DNA of 64,000 nt, from positions 62,001-126,000 of the forward strand of contig JAJFGJ010000032.1 in NCBI GenBank assembly GCA_021776175.1, written 5' to 3'. This stretch comes from Kiloniellaceae bacterium. Its GTDB lineage: Bacteria > Pseudomonadota > Alphaproteobacteria > Kiloniellales > J153. The notes under the pieces are model-generated. The model did not search any database, was not told the origin of the DNA, and saw only the letters and a list, made by a program, of their open reading frames with translations. A program made the position numbers and the translations under genes. Positions 37,676-45,852 of the stretch are shown here, piece after piece (positions within the stretch are counted from its first letter, which is position 1; every line of letters starts with the position of its first letter).

Positions 37676-39188
37676 GGCCCCACCAAATCAGGATCGCGCC
37701 GAGTAAAAGCGTAACGGCGATGGCGGCCATGATGGGCCGGGCACTAGCTGAGGGTTTCAATAGCAACCAGTACCAGGTGGTCATGGCGTGTCGCGTTCCA
37801 GCCTCGCTATTGGAACCGTCCCAGGCGAAAAAGGCGATGGGGATGAAGCGCCCTTCCTCGAACTGCAAGTCTTGGTCCTCCGCCTCCGTTACCAGCGGCC
37901 GGGTCATGACCACCCGCCAGGTCCCGTCCTTGTAGCTGCCCTTGGCCGCGAGACCGCCTTGCTCATCGCGCGTTACTTGCCCGTCGATCCCCTTGGCGTC
38001 GAGGATGGCGATGCTTTCCGGTTCCTCCGTCGTGCCGCTGGACCAGCGCCAGAGATTGACCGGCTTGGCCGCGTCGCCCATGAGGAAGTAGGGCTTTTCC
38101 ATGCCGGTTGGGATTACCGCCGGGAACTGCACCGCGATGGCGTCTTCGGCGAGTTCCTCGTCGGCGATGCTTTTAGCTTTGTCGTCACCGGGGATGCTCT
38201 TGGTCCGGTCGTCCCATTCCAAATGAATGGCGACCTTCTCGCCGTTAAAGAGGGCGCGCACGCTGATCGTGTCGTTGGCGGCCATGAAAAAGCGCTCCTC
38301 ACCGACGATCTGCGGAACCATGAAGAAGGTCGAGGGCGGCGCCTTGTCCCAGGCGGGGTCGTTGGGCGAGGCGGGAATTTCACCCTCGACGCGGGCCGCC
38401 TGTATGACCGTGTTCGCGGGCCGCACCACCTTCTCCGTCTTGGCGAGAGACGCCACGTAGTTGGCGACGTGCCAGCGTTCCTCGATGCTCAGTTTCTTTT
38501 TGCTCTTGGGATCGGCGAAGGACGGCATCTGGGTGGTCGGAATACCCACCGATATGCGGGTGAAGATATCCTTGGGATCGTTGCTGGCGCGGAAGGTCCA
38601 GGGTTTGGTCAGGTTGCGGGGCCAGGTTCGCTCGCCATTGTCGTTTTTCAGCTTCTTGACGGCATCGCCCTTGCCCTCGGCGCCGTGGCATTCCGAACAG
38701 CGGTCGTCGGCGTGAAACAGCGTCTTGCCGGCGGCGATGCTTTCGGCCGAGGTCGCGACCTGGGCGCCGGTATCGAGTTGCGTCTCGGGCGCGCCCTCCA
38801 GTTCGGCGAAGATTTTTATGTAGGCGATAACGTCCCACATATCCTGTTCGGACAGCAGGTCGCTCCAACCGGGCATGGCGGTGCCGGGCATGCCGTCGCT
38901 GACCATGCGGAACAGGTCGCCGTCATTGGGCAAATCCTCGTCGAAGGGCGTGGTCTTGAACTTGTAGAGGCCGAAGGTGAAGTCGCGCGGCGGCGGGTTC
39001 AGGCGCTCGGCGGCCGGGCCGAGGCCGTCGCCGTCCTCGCCGTGGCACTGCAGGCAGCGCTTCGCGTAGATGGCCTCGCCTTTCTCCTCGTCGCCGGGCG
39101 CGGACTGGACCGAGCCAGCTGAAAGCGCCAGCAGCCCGGCGGCAAGGACCGGCGGCAGTATCTTTTTCAGCCAAGCGCCCGCCATCAT
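37644..39188 (-). CDS. Dihaem cytochrome c fused to EB_dh haem-binding domain (module A)
   Basis: 514 residues. A Sec signal (to about 30) is followed by two class I cytochrome c domains with CLQCH (C45-H49) and CSECH (C164-H168). Then comes an ethylbenzene-dehydrogenase/DMS-dehydrogenase gamma-like domain (about 265-480, PF09459-type), which in known enzymes binds haem b with Met/Lys ligands. A C-terminal membrane anchor (about 485-507) ends in a basic tail. It is predicted to lie on the periplasmic face as a multi-haem wire. A paralogue with the same order lies at 44194. It overlaps the preceding gene by four bases. Confidence 0.8.
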   Translation of the reverse strand: MMAGAWLKKILPPVLAAGLLALSAGSVQSAPGDEEKGEAIYAKRCLQCHGEDGDGLGPAAERLNPPPRDFTFGLYKFKTTPFDEDLPNDGDLFRMVSDGMPGTAMPGWSDLLSEQDMWDVIAYIKIFAELEGAPETQLDTGAQVATSAESIAAGKTLFHADDRCSECHGAEGKGDAVKKLKNDNGERTWPRNLTKPWTFRASNDPKDIFTRISVGIPTTQMPSFADPKSKKKLSIEERWHVANYVASLAKTEKVVRPANTVIQAARVEGEIPASPNDPAWDKAPPSTFFMVPQIVGEERFFMAANDTISVRALFNGEKVAIHLEWDDRTKSIPGDDKAKSIADEELAEDAIAVQFPAVIPTGMEKPYFLMGDAAKPVNLWRWSSGTTEEPESIAILDAKGIDGQVTRDEQGGLAAKGSYKDGTWRVVMTRPLVTEAEDQDLQFEEGRFIPIAFFAWDGSNSEAGTRHAMTTWYWLLLKPSASARPIMAAIAVTLLLGAILIWWGRGARAQRREG

Positions 39189-39952
39189 TCGTGCCCCCAG
39201 GATCGCGGCGAGTGGCCGGTGTAGTCATAGAGGAACAGGATCGTTTTCCAGATCTCGTCCTCCTTGAGGAAATTCTGCCAGACCGGCATGGAGGAAATCC
39301 ATGGCGCCGCCTCCTTCGGCAGCCCCGGGCCGCCGGTGGCGATGCGCCAGAACAAATAGGATTCCTGAAGCTGCGCGATGGTGCCCACGTCCTGGAAATT
39401 GAGCGGCGTCGGGTTGAGTCCGGCGGCATAGGGGCCATTGCCGTCGAGCTTGTCGCCGTGGCAGTACTGGCAGTTCTCGATGTAGACGGCGGCGCCTTCC
39501 TCCACCAATTCGCGGAACTGTTCCGGGTCTTCCTTCTCCAGCTTTCTGAAGGGGTTTTCCAGCTTCAGGAGATTGACCCGCTTGCCGTATATCTTGGCCG
39601 TGGAGGGCGGCGCCGGGTGGATGGTGCGCAACTCCAGCGGCGCCTCGAAGCTGGGCTGCATCTGCACATAGGTCCCAGCGCCCGCCGCCAGCGGCACGAT
39701 GACGAAGACGATGTTGCGCCAAACACGCTTGCTCGGATCCTCGACCAGGGCCTTGATGGGGGCGACCAGTTCGCGCGTCCCTTCCTCATCGTAGGTAAAG
39801 ACCATGAAGACGCCAGCGGTGACGAAAAACATGTACATGACCAGCAAGCTGGAAGGGATCACCGCATCGAGGATGACGTCGAAGACGACGATAAAACCGA
39901 AATAGACCCCGGCCAGGACCAGCACGGCTTGCAGCAACTTGGGAATTCTCAT
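39185..39952 (-). CDS. Membrane-anchored monohaem cytochrome c (module A)
   Basis: 255 residues. Three N-terminal hydrophobic segments (about 7-30, 34-53, 80-96) anchor a C-terminal cytochrome c domain with CQYCH (C161-H165) and a downstream GLNPTPLNFQD segment. Paired with a CydA-like gene upstream and an EB_dh-cytochrome gene downstream, it probably passes electrons within that membrane complex. The paralogue at 45852 has the same topology with a longer insert before the haem. Confidence 0.8.
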   Translation of the reverse strand: MRIPKLLQAVLVLAGVYFGFIVVFDVILDAVIPSSLLVMYMFFVTAGVFMVFTYDEEGTRELVAPIKALVEDPSKRVWRNIVFVIVPLAAGAGTYVQMQPSFEAPLELRTIHPAPPSTAKIYGKRVNLLKLENPFRKLEKEDPEQFRELVEEGAAVYIENCQYCHGDKLDGNGPYAAGLNPTPLNFQDVGTIAQLQESYLFWRIATGGPGLPKEAAPWISSMPVWQNFLKEDEIWKTILFLYDYTGHSPRSWGHE

Positions 39953-39962
39953 TGCCGCCTCC

Positions 39963-40781
39963 TCACTTCAAACCGGCCAGGTAATCCAGCAGGATTTCCA
40001 GTTCCGCGACGTACATGGCCTCGCCCATATCCTCCGGCATCATGTCCTCTTCGAAGCCCTCGGCGATATCGGCGTTGGGATCGAGGATCGCGCGCCGGAG
40101 GTAGTCCCGGTCGCGGCTGGCGCCGATCTGGGTCAGGTCGGGTCCGACCTCGCCGCCTTCACCGCCGATCATGTGACAGGCGTCGCAGGTGAACAGGGCC
40201 ATGAGCTCCTTGGGATCTCCGATGGCTTCGCGCGGTTCGCTCTCATCCTCTTCGCCATCGTCTTCTTGCGCGCCTATGTCCTGGGGTATCTCGACCGTGA
40301 CCTCGGCGCCGCTGGAATCCTGGAGATAGGCGACCACGGCTGCGACCTCGGCCACGGACATGCCGATACCGCCGCTGGCGACATTCGGCATGGGGCTCTC
40401 GGTATCGTTGGTGCCCTTCTTGCCGAAACCGATGACCACGAAGGCCGAAGGATCGATCAGGGATTCGGTCAGGTATTCTTCGACAGTCCCGGCCTCGCCC
40501 TCGTAGCGGGGATCTTTCAGACGCCCTGCCGCGACCTCGCCGACGGTCGCCAGCTCTGGCGCCCGGCCCAGGGCATTATGACAAAGCGTGCAGGTGCCCT
40601 TGCCGTTGAAAAGCCTCTCGCCCAGGGCGATGAAGCCATCCATGGTCATGGATCCAAGGTCGAGCTTTTCTTCTTTCGGCGGCGGCGCCGGTTCGATCTG
40701 CGGTATGCCGAAGTTGGAATAGCCGGCGAAGAAGCCGATGGTCAGCAAGGTAAAGACAACCACGGTGAGGAACTGGCGCAT
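39963..40781 (-). CDS. Membrane-anchored dihaem cytochrome c (module A)
   Basis: 272 residues. One N-terminal helix (about 4-20) acts as an uncleaved anchor or signal. Two cytochrome c domains follow, with CTLCH (C64-H68) and CDACH (C199-H203), separated by a very acidic linker (about 170-185, EDDGEEDESE). It lies directly after the CydA-like gene (6-base gap), so it is probably the primary haem c partner of that protein. Confidence 0.8.
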   Translation of the reverse strand: MRQFLTVVVFTLLTIGFFAGYSNFGIPQIEPAPPPKEEKLDLGSMTMDGFIALGERLFNGKGTCTLCHNALGRAPELATVGEVAAGRLKDPRYEGEAGTVEEYLTESLIDPSAFVVIGFGKKGTNDTESPMPNVASGGIGMSVAEVAAVVAYLQDSSGAEVTVEIPQDIGAQEDDGEEDESEPREAIGDPKELMALFTCDACHMIGGEGGEVGPDLTQIGASRDRDYLRRAILDPNADIAEGFEEDMMPEDMGEAMYVAELEILLDYLAGLK

Positions 40782-40787
40782 GGCCGC

Positions 40788-42617
40788 CTATTCCTTCCAA
40801 TACCCGGCCGGCAGCGTTTTATTGCTACTGACTTGAGCGATCCAGAAGACGAAGATCACCATGGCCATGAAAATGATCGCGGCCACGGAAACTACATTGG
40901 CGGCATAACCCAGGGTTGGCGTGAAGGCGTCCGGCGAAGCATCGCGCATGATATCGACAACATGCCAATGCTGGCGGATGCCGGAGCGGATGTACCCCAT
41001 CAACCCCATCAGCCAGGTAAAGGCGACGGCCAGCAGGAACAGGGCATACTGGGCCCGTTCCGGTATCCGCCCCCATTGCAGCGACCCCACCTCCTTGCTG
41101 CCCCGGTAAATAAAGGAATCGAGGGTGATGCTGCCGGCGATGACCACCAAGGTCGTCAAGACCTGGGGAATCGATGCCGCCACCTTGTAGACGGTGTTGG
41201 TGAAGTAGCCGTGGTAGATGCCCAGGAACACGATGTTGGCGATGCCGGCGGTATAGAGAGCCACCTGAATGGCGTTACCGGCCTTCACCCAGGGCACGGT
41301 GGCGATCTTATTGGCGCGCCGGTAAAACATGAAGCTGATCGCGGTGAAAATGATCATCACGTTCACCGCCGTGTTCTTCGCCGGCATGATGCCCAGCGGC
41401 CCGAGGATCTTGTGGTGCGGCCCGCCCAAGGCTTTCAGTTCCTCGTTGGTGAGCACCAGGGTATGAGGCGTGAACCAGACCAGGAAGGCGCCGACCAGAA
41501 CGATGGCGATGTACTTGATGTACTTGGTATAGCGCTTGGCACCGTCGCTGCGCCCCATGCCGCACCAGAGGTAATAGTTGGCGGACAGAAACAGAGTCCC
41601 GATCAAGACCGCCTGGATAATGAACAGCCAGGCGAAGATGCCGCCCATGAGGGTGATCCCCATCTGCTGGCTGTAGGCGTAAATCTCGGCCGCCAGGTAG
41701 TAGCCGGCGAAGGGCAGCGGCAGCAGCGCGCAAATGGCGATGAAGTTGGCGTTGTAACCCATCCAGTCGTAGTGGGCGCGCTCCTGACGTCCCGTCGCGG
41801 TCAGGAACTTGAAAGCCGCGTAGGCGCCGACGATGGAGCCGCCATAGGCGATGTTGGCGACGAAACGATGGATGTTGATGGGGTTCCAAAGGAAATTGTG
41901 GATGGCGGCCCAGGCATCGCCACCAAAAACGCCGGCGGCGTCGACGCCGGCCGGGCTCATCATGAAGGTCAGCCAGGCATTGGCCAGCAGCATGAGCGTC
42001 GTGCCGACCGCGTTGAGAACCAGGCCCAGGGTCAAATGCACCCACTTCTTGAAGCCGCCCTGCAACCAGTGCCAGCCGTAGTAATAGATATAGAGGGCGG
42101 CGCTCTCGGCGAAGAACAGAAGCGCGTAATAGAACATGCTCTCGCTGAAGATGGTCGAGAGATAGGTGAAGAGGTGCGGGTAGAACAGGATCAAGGCGAA
42201 CACTAGAAACCCGCCCAAAACCGCGGTCAGGGAATAGGCGGTGATGGAGACCTTGATGAACTCATAGGCCATGTCGTCATAGCGCTTGTCGCGGGTGCGC
42301 ATGCCGATGACTTCGATGATGAAAACAAAGATCGGCACGGCCAGAACGAAGGCCGCGAACCAGAGGTGAAGCTGAGCGACAATCCAGACCACGATCCGGC
42401 CATTGACGCCGGCTATGGCCGGGTAGTCGGCGGCGGTAAGTTTTGGCGCCGGGCCATAAAGACCGGCCGCCGCCGCTTCGCCAGCCGCACCCGCATGCTC
42501 GGCGGCAAAGGCGCTGAACTGACCGAACCCGGTGAGAACAAGGGCCACGACGGCTAGGCCGAGCCCAAGGATCGTCAACGCCAACCCGGTCTTCAATATA
42601 GGGCGAGGTCCGTTCAT
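40788..42617 (-). CDS. CydA-like (cytochrome bd subunit I-like) membrane protein (module A)
   Basis: 609 residues, about 14 membrane helices, longer than the usual 450-530 for CydA. CydA-like landmarks are the first-helix His (H84, AQLHLWFAAFVL, equivalent to E. coli H19), a Glu in the FFAESAALYIYYYGW segment (E171, matching the quinol/E107 region) and a second haem His (H250, NIHRFVANIAYGG, equivalent to H186). No GRQPW motif and no CydB gene are present. Similar bd-like proteins occur in Nitrospira-type genomes next to cytochromes c. Quinol oxidation or O2 reduction are both possible. Confidence 0.72.
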   Translation of the reverse strand: MNGPRPILKTGLALTILGLGLAVVALVLTGFGQFSAFAAEHAGAAGEAAAAGLYGPAPKLTAADYPAIAGVNGRIVVWIVAQLHLWFAAFVLAVPIFVFIIEVIGMRTRDKRYDDMAYEFIKVSITAYSLTAVLGGFLVFALILFYPHLFTYLSTIFSESMFYYALLFFAESAALYIYYYGWHWLQGGFKKWVHLTLGLVLNAVGTTLMLLANAWLTFMMSPAGVDAAGVFGGDAWAAIHNFLWNPINIHRFVANIAYGGSIVGAYAAFKFLTATGRQERAHYDWMGYNANFIAICALLPLPFAGYYLAAEIYAYSQQMGITLMGGIFAWLFIIQAVLIGTLFLSANYYLWCGMGRSDGAKRYTKYIKYIAIVLVGAFLVWFTPHTLVLTNEELKALGGPHHKILGPLGIMPAKNTAVNVMIIFTAISFMFYRRANKIATVPWVKAGNAIQVALYTAGIANIVFLGIYHGYFTNTVYKVAASIPQVLTTLVVIAGSITLDSFIYRGSKEVGSLQWGRIPERAQYALFLLAVAFTWLMGLMGYIRSGIRQHWHVVDIMRDASPDAFTPTLGYAANVVSVAAIIFMAMVIFVFWIAQVSSNKTLPAGYWKE

Positions 42618-42639
42618 GGTTTTCTCAATCCCCGCCCCA

Positions 42640-42762
42640 TCACTTGTCGAATATCAGGCTCAAGCCCTGCATGTTCATAATTAGCGTGTCGAGCAGCAGG
42701 AAGGCGGCCACGAAAACCACCAGGGCGGCCGCGAAGGGCCGGACATAGCCTTTGGTATCCAT
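42640..42762 (-). CDS. 40-residue single-helix membrane protein
   Basis: 40 residues starting MDTKGYVRPFAAALVVF, with one hydrophobic helix (about 8-25) and a short tail. ATG 42762 has a good Shine-Dalgarno (GGAG five bases upstream). It lies 22 bases upstream of the CydA-like gene, where small accessory peptides such as CydX-type subunits are often encoded. Not recognised by family. Confidence 0.55.
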   Translation of the reverse strand: MDTKGYVRPFAAALVVFVAAFLLLDTLIMNMQGLSLIFDK

Positions 42763-42787
42763 AATTCTCCGTTACCCCCTTACACAC

Positions 42788-42898
42788 CTAGGCCCGCACG
42801 AACCACCAGAAGAAGACCGCCAACAGAGCCAGCACGACGATGAATAAGGCCGGCCCGGCCCAGGGATAACGTTCCGGTTCGCCGCTTTGTTCAACCAT
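42788..42898 (-). CDS. 36-residue single-helix membrane protein
   Basis: 36 residues (MVEQSGEPERYPWAGPALF then a hydrophobic helix rich in Leu/Val/Phe, ending FVRA). It is the first open frame of the module A transcription unit, 25 bases upstream of the 40-residue gene and 29 bases downstream of an FNR-like box. The size and the Trp-rich helix recall small subunits of terminal oxidases. Coding status rests on position and composition only. Confidence 0.5.
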   Translation of the reverse strand: MVEQSGEPERYPWAGPALFIVVLALLAVFFWWFVRA

Positions 42899-42926
42899 CG
42901 CCCGGCACTGCGGAAATCGGTCTAAC

Positions 42927-42940
42927 TTGACCGAGATCAA
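42927..42940 (-). promoter_or_regulatory. FNR/CRP-type anaerobic box upstream of module A
   Basis: The minus strand reads TTGATCTCGGTCAA, one mismatch from the FNR consensus TTGAT-N4-ATCAA and identical in 13 of 14 bases to the box before the NapC-like gene. It lies between module A and a tiny plus-strand gene. Position relative to the first ATG (35 bases from box centre) does not fit a -41.5 site for the 36-residue ORF, so the exact start site is unclear. Confidence 0.55.
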
Positions 42941-42975
42941 TGGACGAAGCGATCGCCGTCGGATAGGGTTCCGCC

Positions 42976-43077
42976 ATGCTACCGCCCAGAAAACGCGTCG
43001 CCGACATATTTATCTTCTCCGGCATGGCCGTGAACGCCGTGGTCATCGTGTTGATCCTCTACTTCTACGTCTTCTAG
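42976..43077 (+). CDS. 33-residue single-helix membrane peptide
   Basis: 33 residues, MLPPRKRVADIFIF followed by a hydrophobic helix ending YFYVF. The positive N-terminus predicts a cytoplasmic start. It lies alone on the plus strand between the two cytochrome modules, 36 bases downstream of the FNR-like box, and is convergent with the cytochrome gene at 43112. A GATAGGG element at 42962-42968 could be a -10, which would make it nearly leaderless. Coding status tentative. Confidence 0.45.
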   Translation: MLPPRKRVADIFIFSGMAVNAVVIVLILYFYVF

Positions 43078-43111
43078 ACTCCAAGCCTCCCAGGCGGCCC
43101 CTTTGGCGCGC

Positions 43112-43480
43112 CTATCCCTGTTTTCCCTTACATTTGCAGAGCACGCGCAGGTGCTTGACCAAGCCGTCGACCTGTTCGGGCGTCAGTGTCTTACCCCAGG
43201 GCGGCATCATGGGCGATTTGCTGACCGAGGGGCCGCCGTCCAGGATGACGTTCTTCAGGTCCGCGTCGGTAAGCTTGTCCATCTCCGCCGCGCTGGTGAA
43301 GTTACGCGGGCTGACGGGAAAGTCCTTGGTCACGTTGGGGCCGTCACCCTTGCCCGTCAGGCCATGGCACTGGGCGCAGTAGAATTTGAACACCTTTTCG
43401 GTTTCCGACGCCGTGGCCGGAGCCATGACGAAGGTGGAGGCGAGAACCGCCAAGACCGATATTTTTATCAGCTTTTTCAT
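43112..43480 (-). CDS. Periplasmic monohaem cytochrome c
   Basis: 122 residues with a Sec signal (cleavage near ATA at 22-24), CAQCH (C35-H39) and a distal Met in the MMPPWG segment. It is a small class I cytochrome, likely a soluble shuttle. GGGGAGGAG is its ribosome-binding site. It is the last gene of the long minus-strand series that starts upstream with the idr-like genes. Confidence 0.85.
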   Translation of the reverse strand: MKKLIKISVLAVLASTFVMAPATASETEKVFKFYCAQCHGLTGKGDGPNVTKDFPVSPRNFTSAAEMDKLTDADLKNVILDGGPSVSKSPMMPPWGKTLTPEQVDGLVKHLRVLCKCKGKQG

Positions 43481-43495
43481 GGTCGATCTCCTCCC

Positions 43496-44158
43496 CTATT
43501 TCTTCGGCTTGAAGCTGGCGACATGGCGGGCGACGTTCTTCATGTCCTTGTCGCTAAGCAGGCCGACGAAAACCGGCATCATCTTCACCGGCTTGAACAC
43601 CTTGGGCTTCTGCAAGTAGGCAAGAATCCAGTCCGGGTTGAGGCGCAGGCCGGCGTCGACCAGCGATGGACCGCTGCGCCCGCCGGATATCTTCTTCTTG
43701 CGCCCGGTGTACTGATGACAGCCGCTGCACGGCATCTTCTTGATGAAGATCTGGCGGCCCTTGGGATTCTTCTTCGGCTTCACCTTGCCCGCCTCCACGT
43801 CGGCGGAGGTCAGGGTCATAAGGAAATCGGTTACCGCGGCCGCGTCGTCGCCGGCCAGCTTCGGGTGGTCGCCGGGGTTTTCTTCCGTGAGGTTGTTGAA
43901 CTTCATGGGCCTGATGGGTTGCGGATCGGCCAGCCACTCGGCCAACCAGGCCTTCTGGAACTTGGACCCGGCGTACCAGAGTTCCGGCCCCTTCTTGGCC
44001 AGTTGGTCGTCGATGGTCTTTTCCTTGGCCGGCCCGTCGGTGTAGTGGCAGGCGCCGCACCCCTTGGCCTCGAAGACGGCATCGCCGGCGGCCGAACCGG
44101 GTGACGACGCAGCCGCGAGGAAGACCACGCTCATGGCCGCTGTAAGCAATAGTTTCAT
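43496..44158 (-). CDS. Periplasmic dihaem cytochrome c
   Basis: 220 residues with a Sec signal (to about 24), CGACH (C34-H38) and CSGCH (C144-H148), and Met candidates in the RPMKFNN and KMMPVF segments. ATG 44158 with GGAGGAGAG upstream is chosen; the frame open to 44386 overlaps the EB_dh gene and lacks a signal. It lies between the EB_dh-cytochrome and the monohaem cytochrome, both on the same strand. No module A counterpart exists. Confidence 0.82.
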   Translation of the reverse strand: MKLLLTAAMSVVFLAAASSPGSAAGDAVFEAKGCGACHYTDGPAKEKTIDDQLAKKGPELWYAGSKFQKAWLAEWLADPQPIRPMKFNNLTEENPGDHPKLAGDDAAAVTDFLMTLTSADVEAGKVKPKKNPKGRQIFIKKMPCSGCHQYTGRKKKISGGRSGPSLVDAGLRLNPDWILAYLQKPKVFKPVKMMPVFVGLLSDKDMKNVARHVASFKPKK

Positions 44159-44193
44159 GACAATCTCTCCTCCAATTCGTCCAGCCGGCGGGT

Positions 44194-45852
44194 TCACGCG
44201 CTCGCTTCCACCGGTTCTTCTTCTTTTTCCGCCTTGCGCATCAGCCAAAACCCCAAGCCGCCGGCGATCAAGAAGGCCAGGGCGGCGTAAGCGTAGACGC
44301 TCATGGGCGTCGGCGCCTCCAGGAACACATAGTACCAAGTACTGAGGCTCATGATCAGGCCGTGCTCGCCGTTGGAGCCATCCCAAGCGTTGACGGACAT
44401 GGGAGTGAACACGCCTTTTTCGAACTGCACGTCATTCTTGTCGCCCGTCCGCAGCGGCCGCTTCATGACCACGGTCCAGCGGCCCTGGTCCCACTTCGCC
44501 TTACCGGCGATCTGCTGGCCGTCTTCGGCCTGGGCCTTGATAGGCTGTTTCCAGCCGCGCGCGTTGCCTTCCTCCGTGCCCCGCTCACCGACCTCGTCCC
44601 GGTCCGCCTTCCAAACCCATAGGTGCACCTGATCGGAAGAACTGCCACGGTAGAAGTGCGGCTTCTTGGTCCCCTTGGGCGGTTTGACCGGGAACTGCAA
44701 GGCAATGGAATCGCGGAAGGTCTCCAACGCCCTCGGCACCATGCCGTTGGCTTCCACATAGGAGTTGAAAGCCCCCACCTTGGAGACCTCATTGGGATTG
44801 AACTCCTGCGATTCGTCATGGACGACATCCTTGAAGGGATCGTCCCACGTGAGCCGGAAGGCGATATCCTCGTCGTTGAACAGTGCCTGTAGGGTCACCA
44901 TCTCGACGCTCGGATTCTGCCAGCGCGGCGGCGCCACCACCTGGCCCGCCAGACGTATGTCCATGGGTTCGGCCGCATCCCAGGCCGCGTCGTCCGGACT
45001 TTCCGGCAAGGCCCCCTGGACCGGAGCGGCCTTCAAGGCTTGATGGCCGGTCAGCTGGTGTTGCAGGGACTTGATGTAGCTGGCTAGGTTCCAGCGGTCT
45101 TCCTCGTTCAAGGTCTTGACGAAGGACGGCATGGGCGTGCCGCTGATACCGGTCGTGAACCGCATATAGATATCCTCGACCTCCGCCCCCGCCTTGATCT
45201 TCCAGGGATGGGTGACGTTGCGGATGCGGATTGGGAAACCCCAGTCGTCCTTGCGGAATTCCTTGTTTCCGTCGCCTCGGCCTAGCTTGCCGTGGCAGCT
45301 CCAGCATTTAGCCTTCTCGAACACCGCCTCGCCCTTGGCGATGGTTTCGGCATTGTAGGGCGCGCGCTTGGCCGGCAGGGAGATGACCTTGCCGGTCTTG
45401 ACCGGATCGTATTCCGGGTCGTCGAATTCCTGAGCGAAGGTCTTGATGTAGGCAATAACCGCCCAGCGGTCGCTCTCGCCAAGGCCGCTCTTGATCAGGT
45501 CGCTGTCGAAGGACTGCATGGCCGTGCCCGACAAGCCGCGGCTGACGGTCCGGAACAGATCCTCGTCGGTAGGCAGTTCACCGCTCTTGGTGGTCCGGAA
45601 CTTGAAGGTGCCGAGGGTGAAATCGCGGGGTCTGGGATCCAGGTACTTGGCCGCCGGCCCCTCGCCGTCGCCCAGCAAGCCGTGACAGAAGCTGCAACGC
45701 CTGAAGTAGATGGCGCGGCCTTTCTCCACAAATTCTTCCGTGGCCTCGGGCATGGGCTTGCTCGGCTTGCTGGCGGCCATGGCCGGGATCGAGAACCAGG
45801 CGGCGGCGAGCGCGGCCATGACGGCGGCGAGTATTATATGGTTAGTCCGCAT
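44194..45852 (-). CDS. Dihaem cytochrome c fused to EB_dh haem-binding domain (module B)
   Basis: 552 residues. A signal peptide (to about 27) is followed by CSFCH (C53-H57) and CWSCH (C183-H187) cytochrome domains, an EB_dh domain (about 290-515; LRLAGQVVAPPRWQ, FRLTWDDPF, WDGSNGEHG) and a C-terminal membrane helix with an acidic tail. It shares domain order and several motifs (AWDGSN, RDFT.G..KF, MPSF) with the module A paralogue. ATG 45852 overlaps the preceding stop (TGATG). Confidence 0.8.
   Translation of the reverse strand: MRTNHIILAAVMAALAAAWFSIPAMAASKPSKPMPEATEEFVEKGRAIYFRRCSFCHGLLGDGEGPAAKYLDPRPRDFTLGTFKFRTTKSGELPTDEDLFRTVSRGLSGTAMQSFDSDLIKSGLGESDRWAVIAYIKTFAQEFDDPEYDPVKTGKVISLPAKRAPYNAETIAKGEAVFEKAKCWSCHGKLGRGDGNKEFRKDDWGFPIRIRNVTHPWKIKAGAEVEDIYMRFTTGISGTPMPSFVKTLNEEDRWNLASYIKSLQHQLTGHQALKAAPVQGALPESPDDAAWDAAEPMDIRLAGQVVAPPRWQNPSVEMVTLQALFNDEDIAFRLTWDDPFKDVVHDESQEFNPNEVSKVGAFNSYVEANGMVPRALETFRDSIALQFPVKPPKGTKKPHFYRGSSSDQVHLWVWKADRDEVGERGTEEGNARGWKQPIKAQAEDGQQIAGKAKWDQGRWTVVMKRPLRTGDKNDVQFEKGVFTPMSVNAWDGSNGEHGLIMSLSTWYYVFLEAPTPMSVYAYAALAFLIAGGLGFWLMRKAEKEEEPVEASA

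Noticed and set aside
37788..39122. 444-codon plus-strand frame opposite the EB_dh-cytochrome gene
   Set aside because: Shadow of a gene with two CXXCH motifs and a signal peptide on the other strand.
37644..39188. Nitrite oxidoreductase gamma subunit (NxrC) and a nitrite-oxidiser interpretation
   Set aside because: The EB_dh domain is similar in type, but no nxrA/nxrB-like genes are present in the window and the molybdoenzymes belong to AioA-like and NapA-like groups.
39939..42206. 755-codon open frame on the plus strand opposite the module A genes
   Set aside because: Its translation is low-complexity and His/Gly/Asp-rich, typical of an antisense shadow of GC-rich genes. The opposite strand carries clear cytochrome c and CydA-like proteins.
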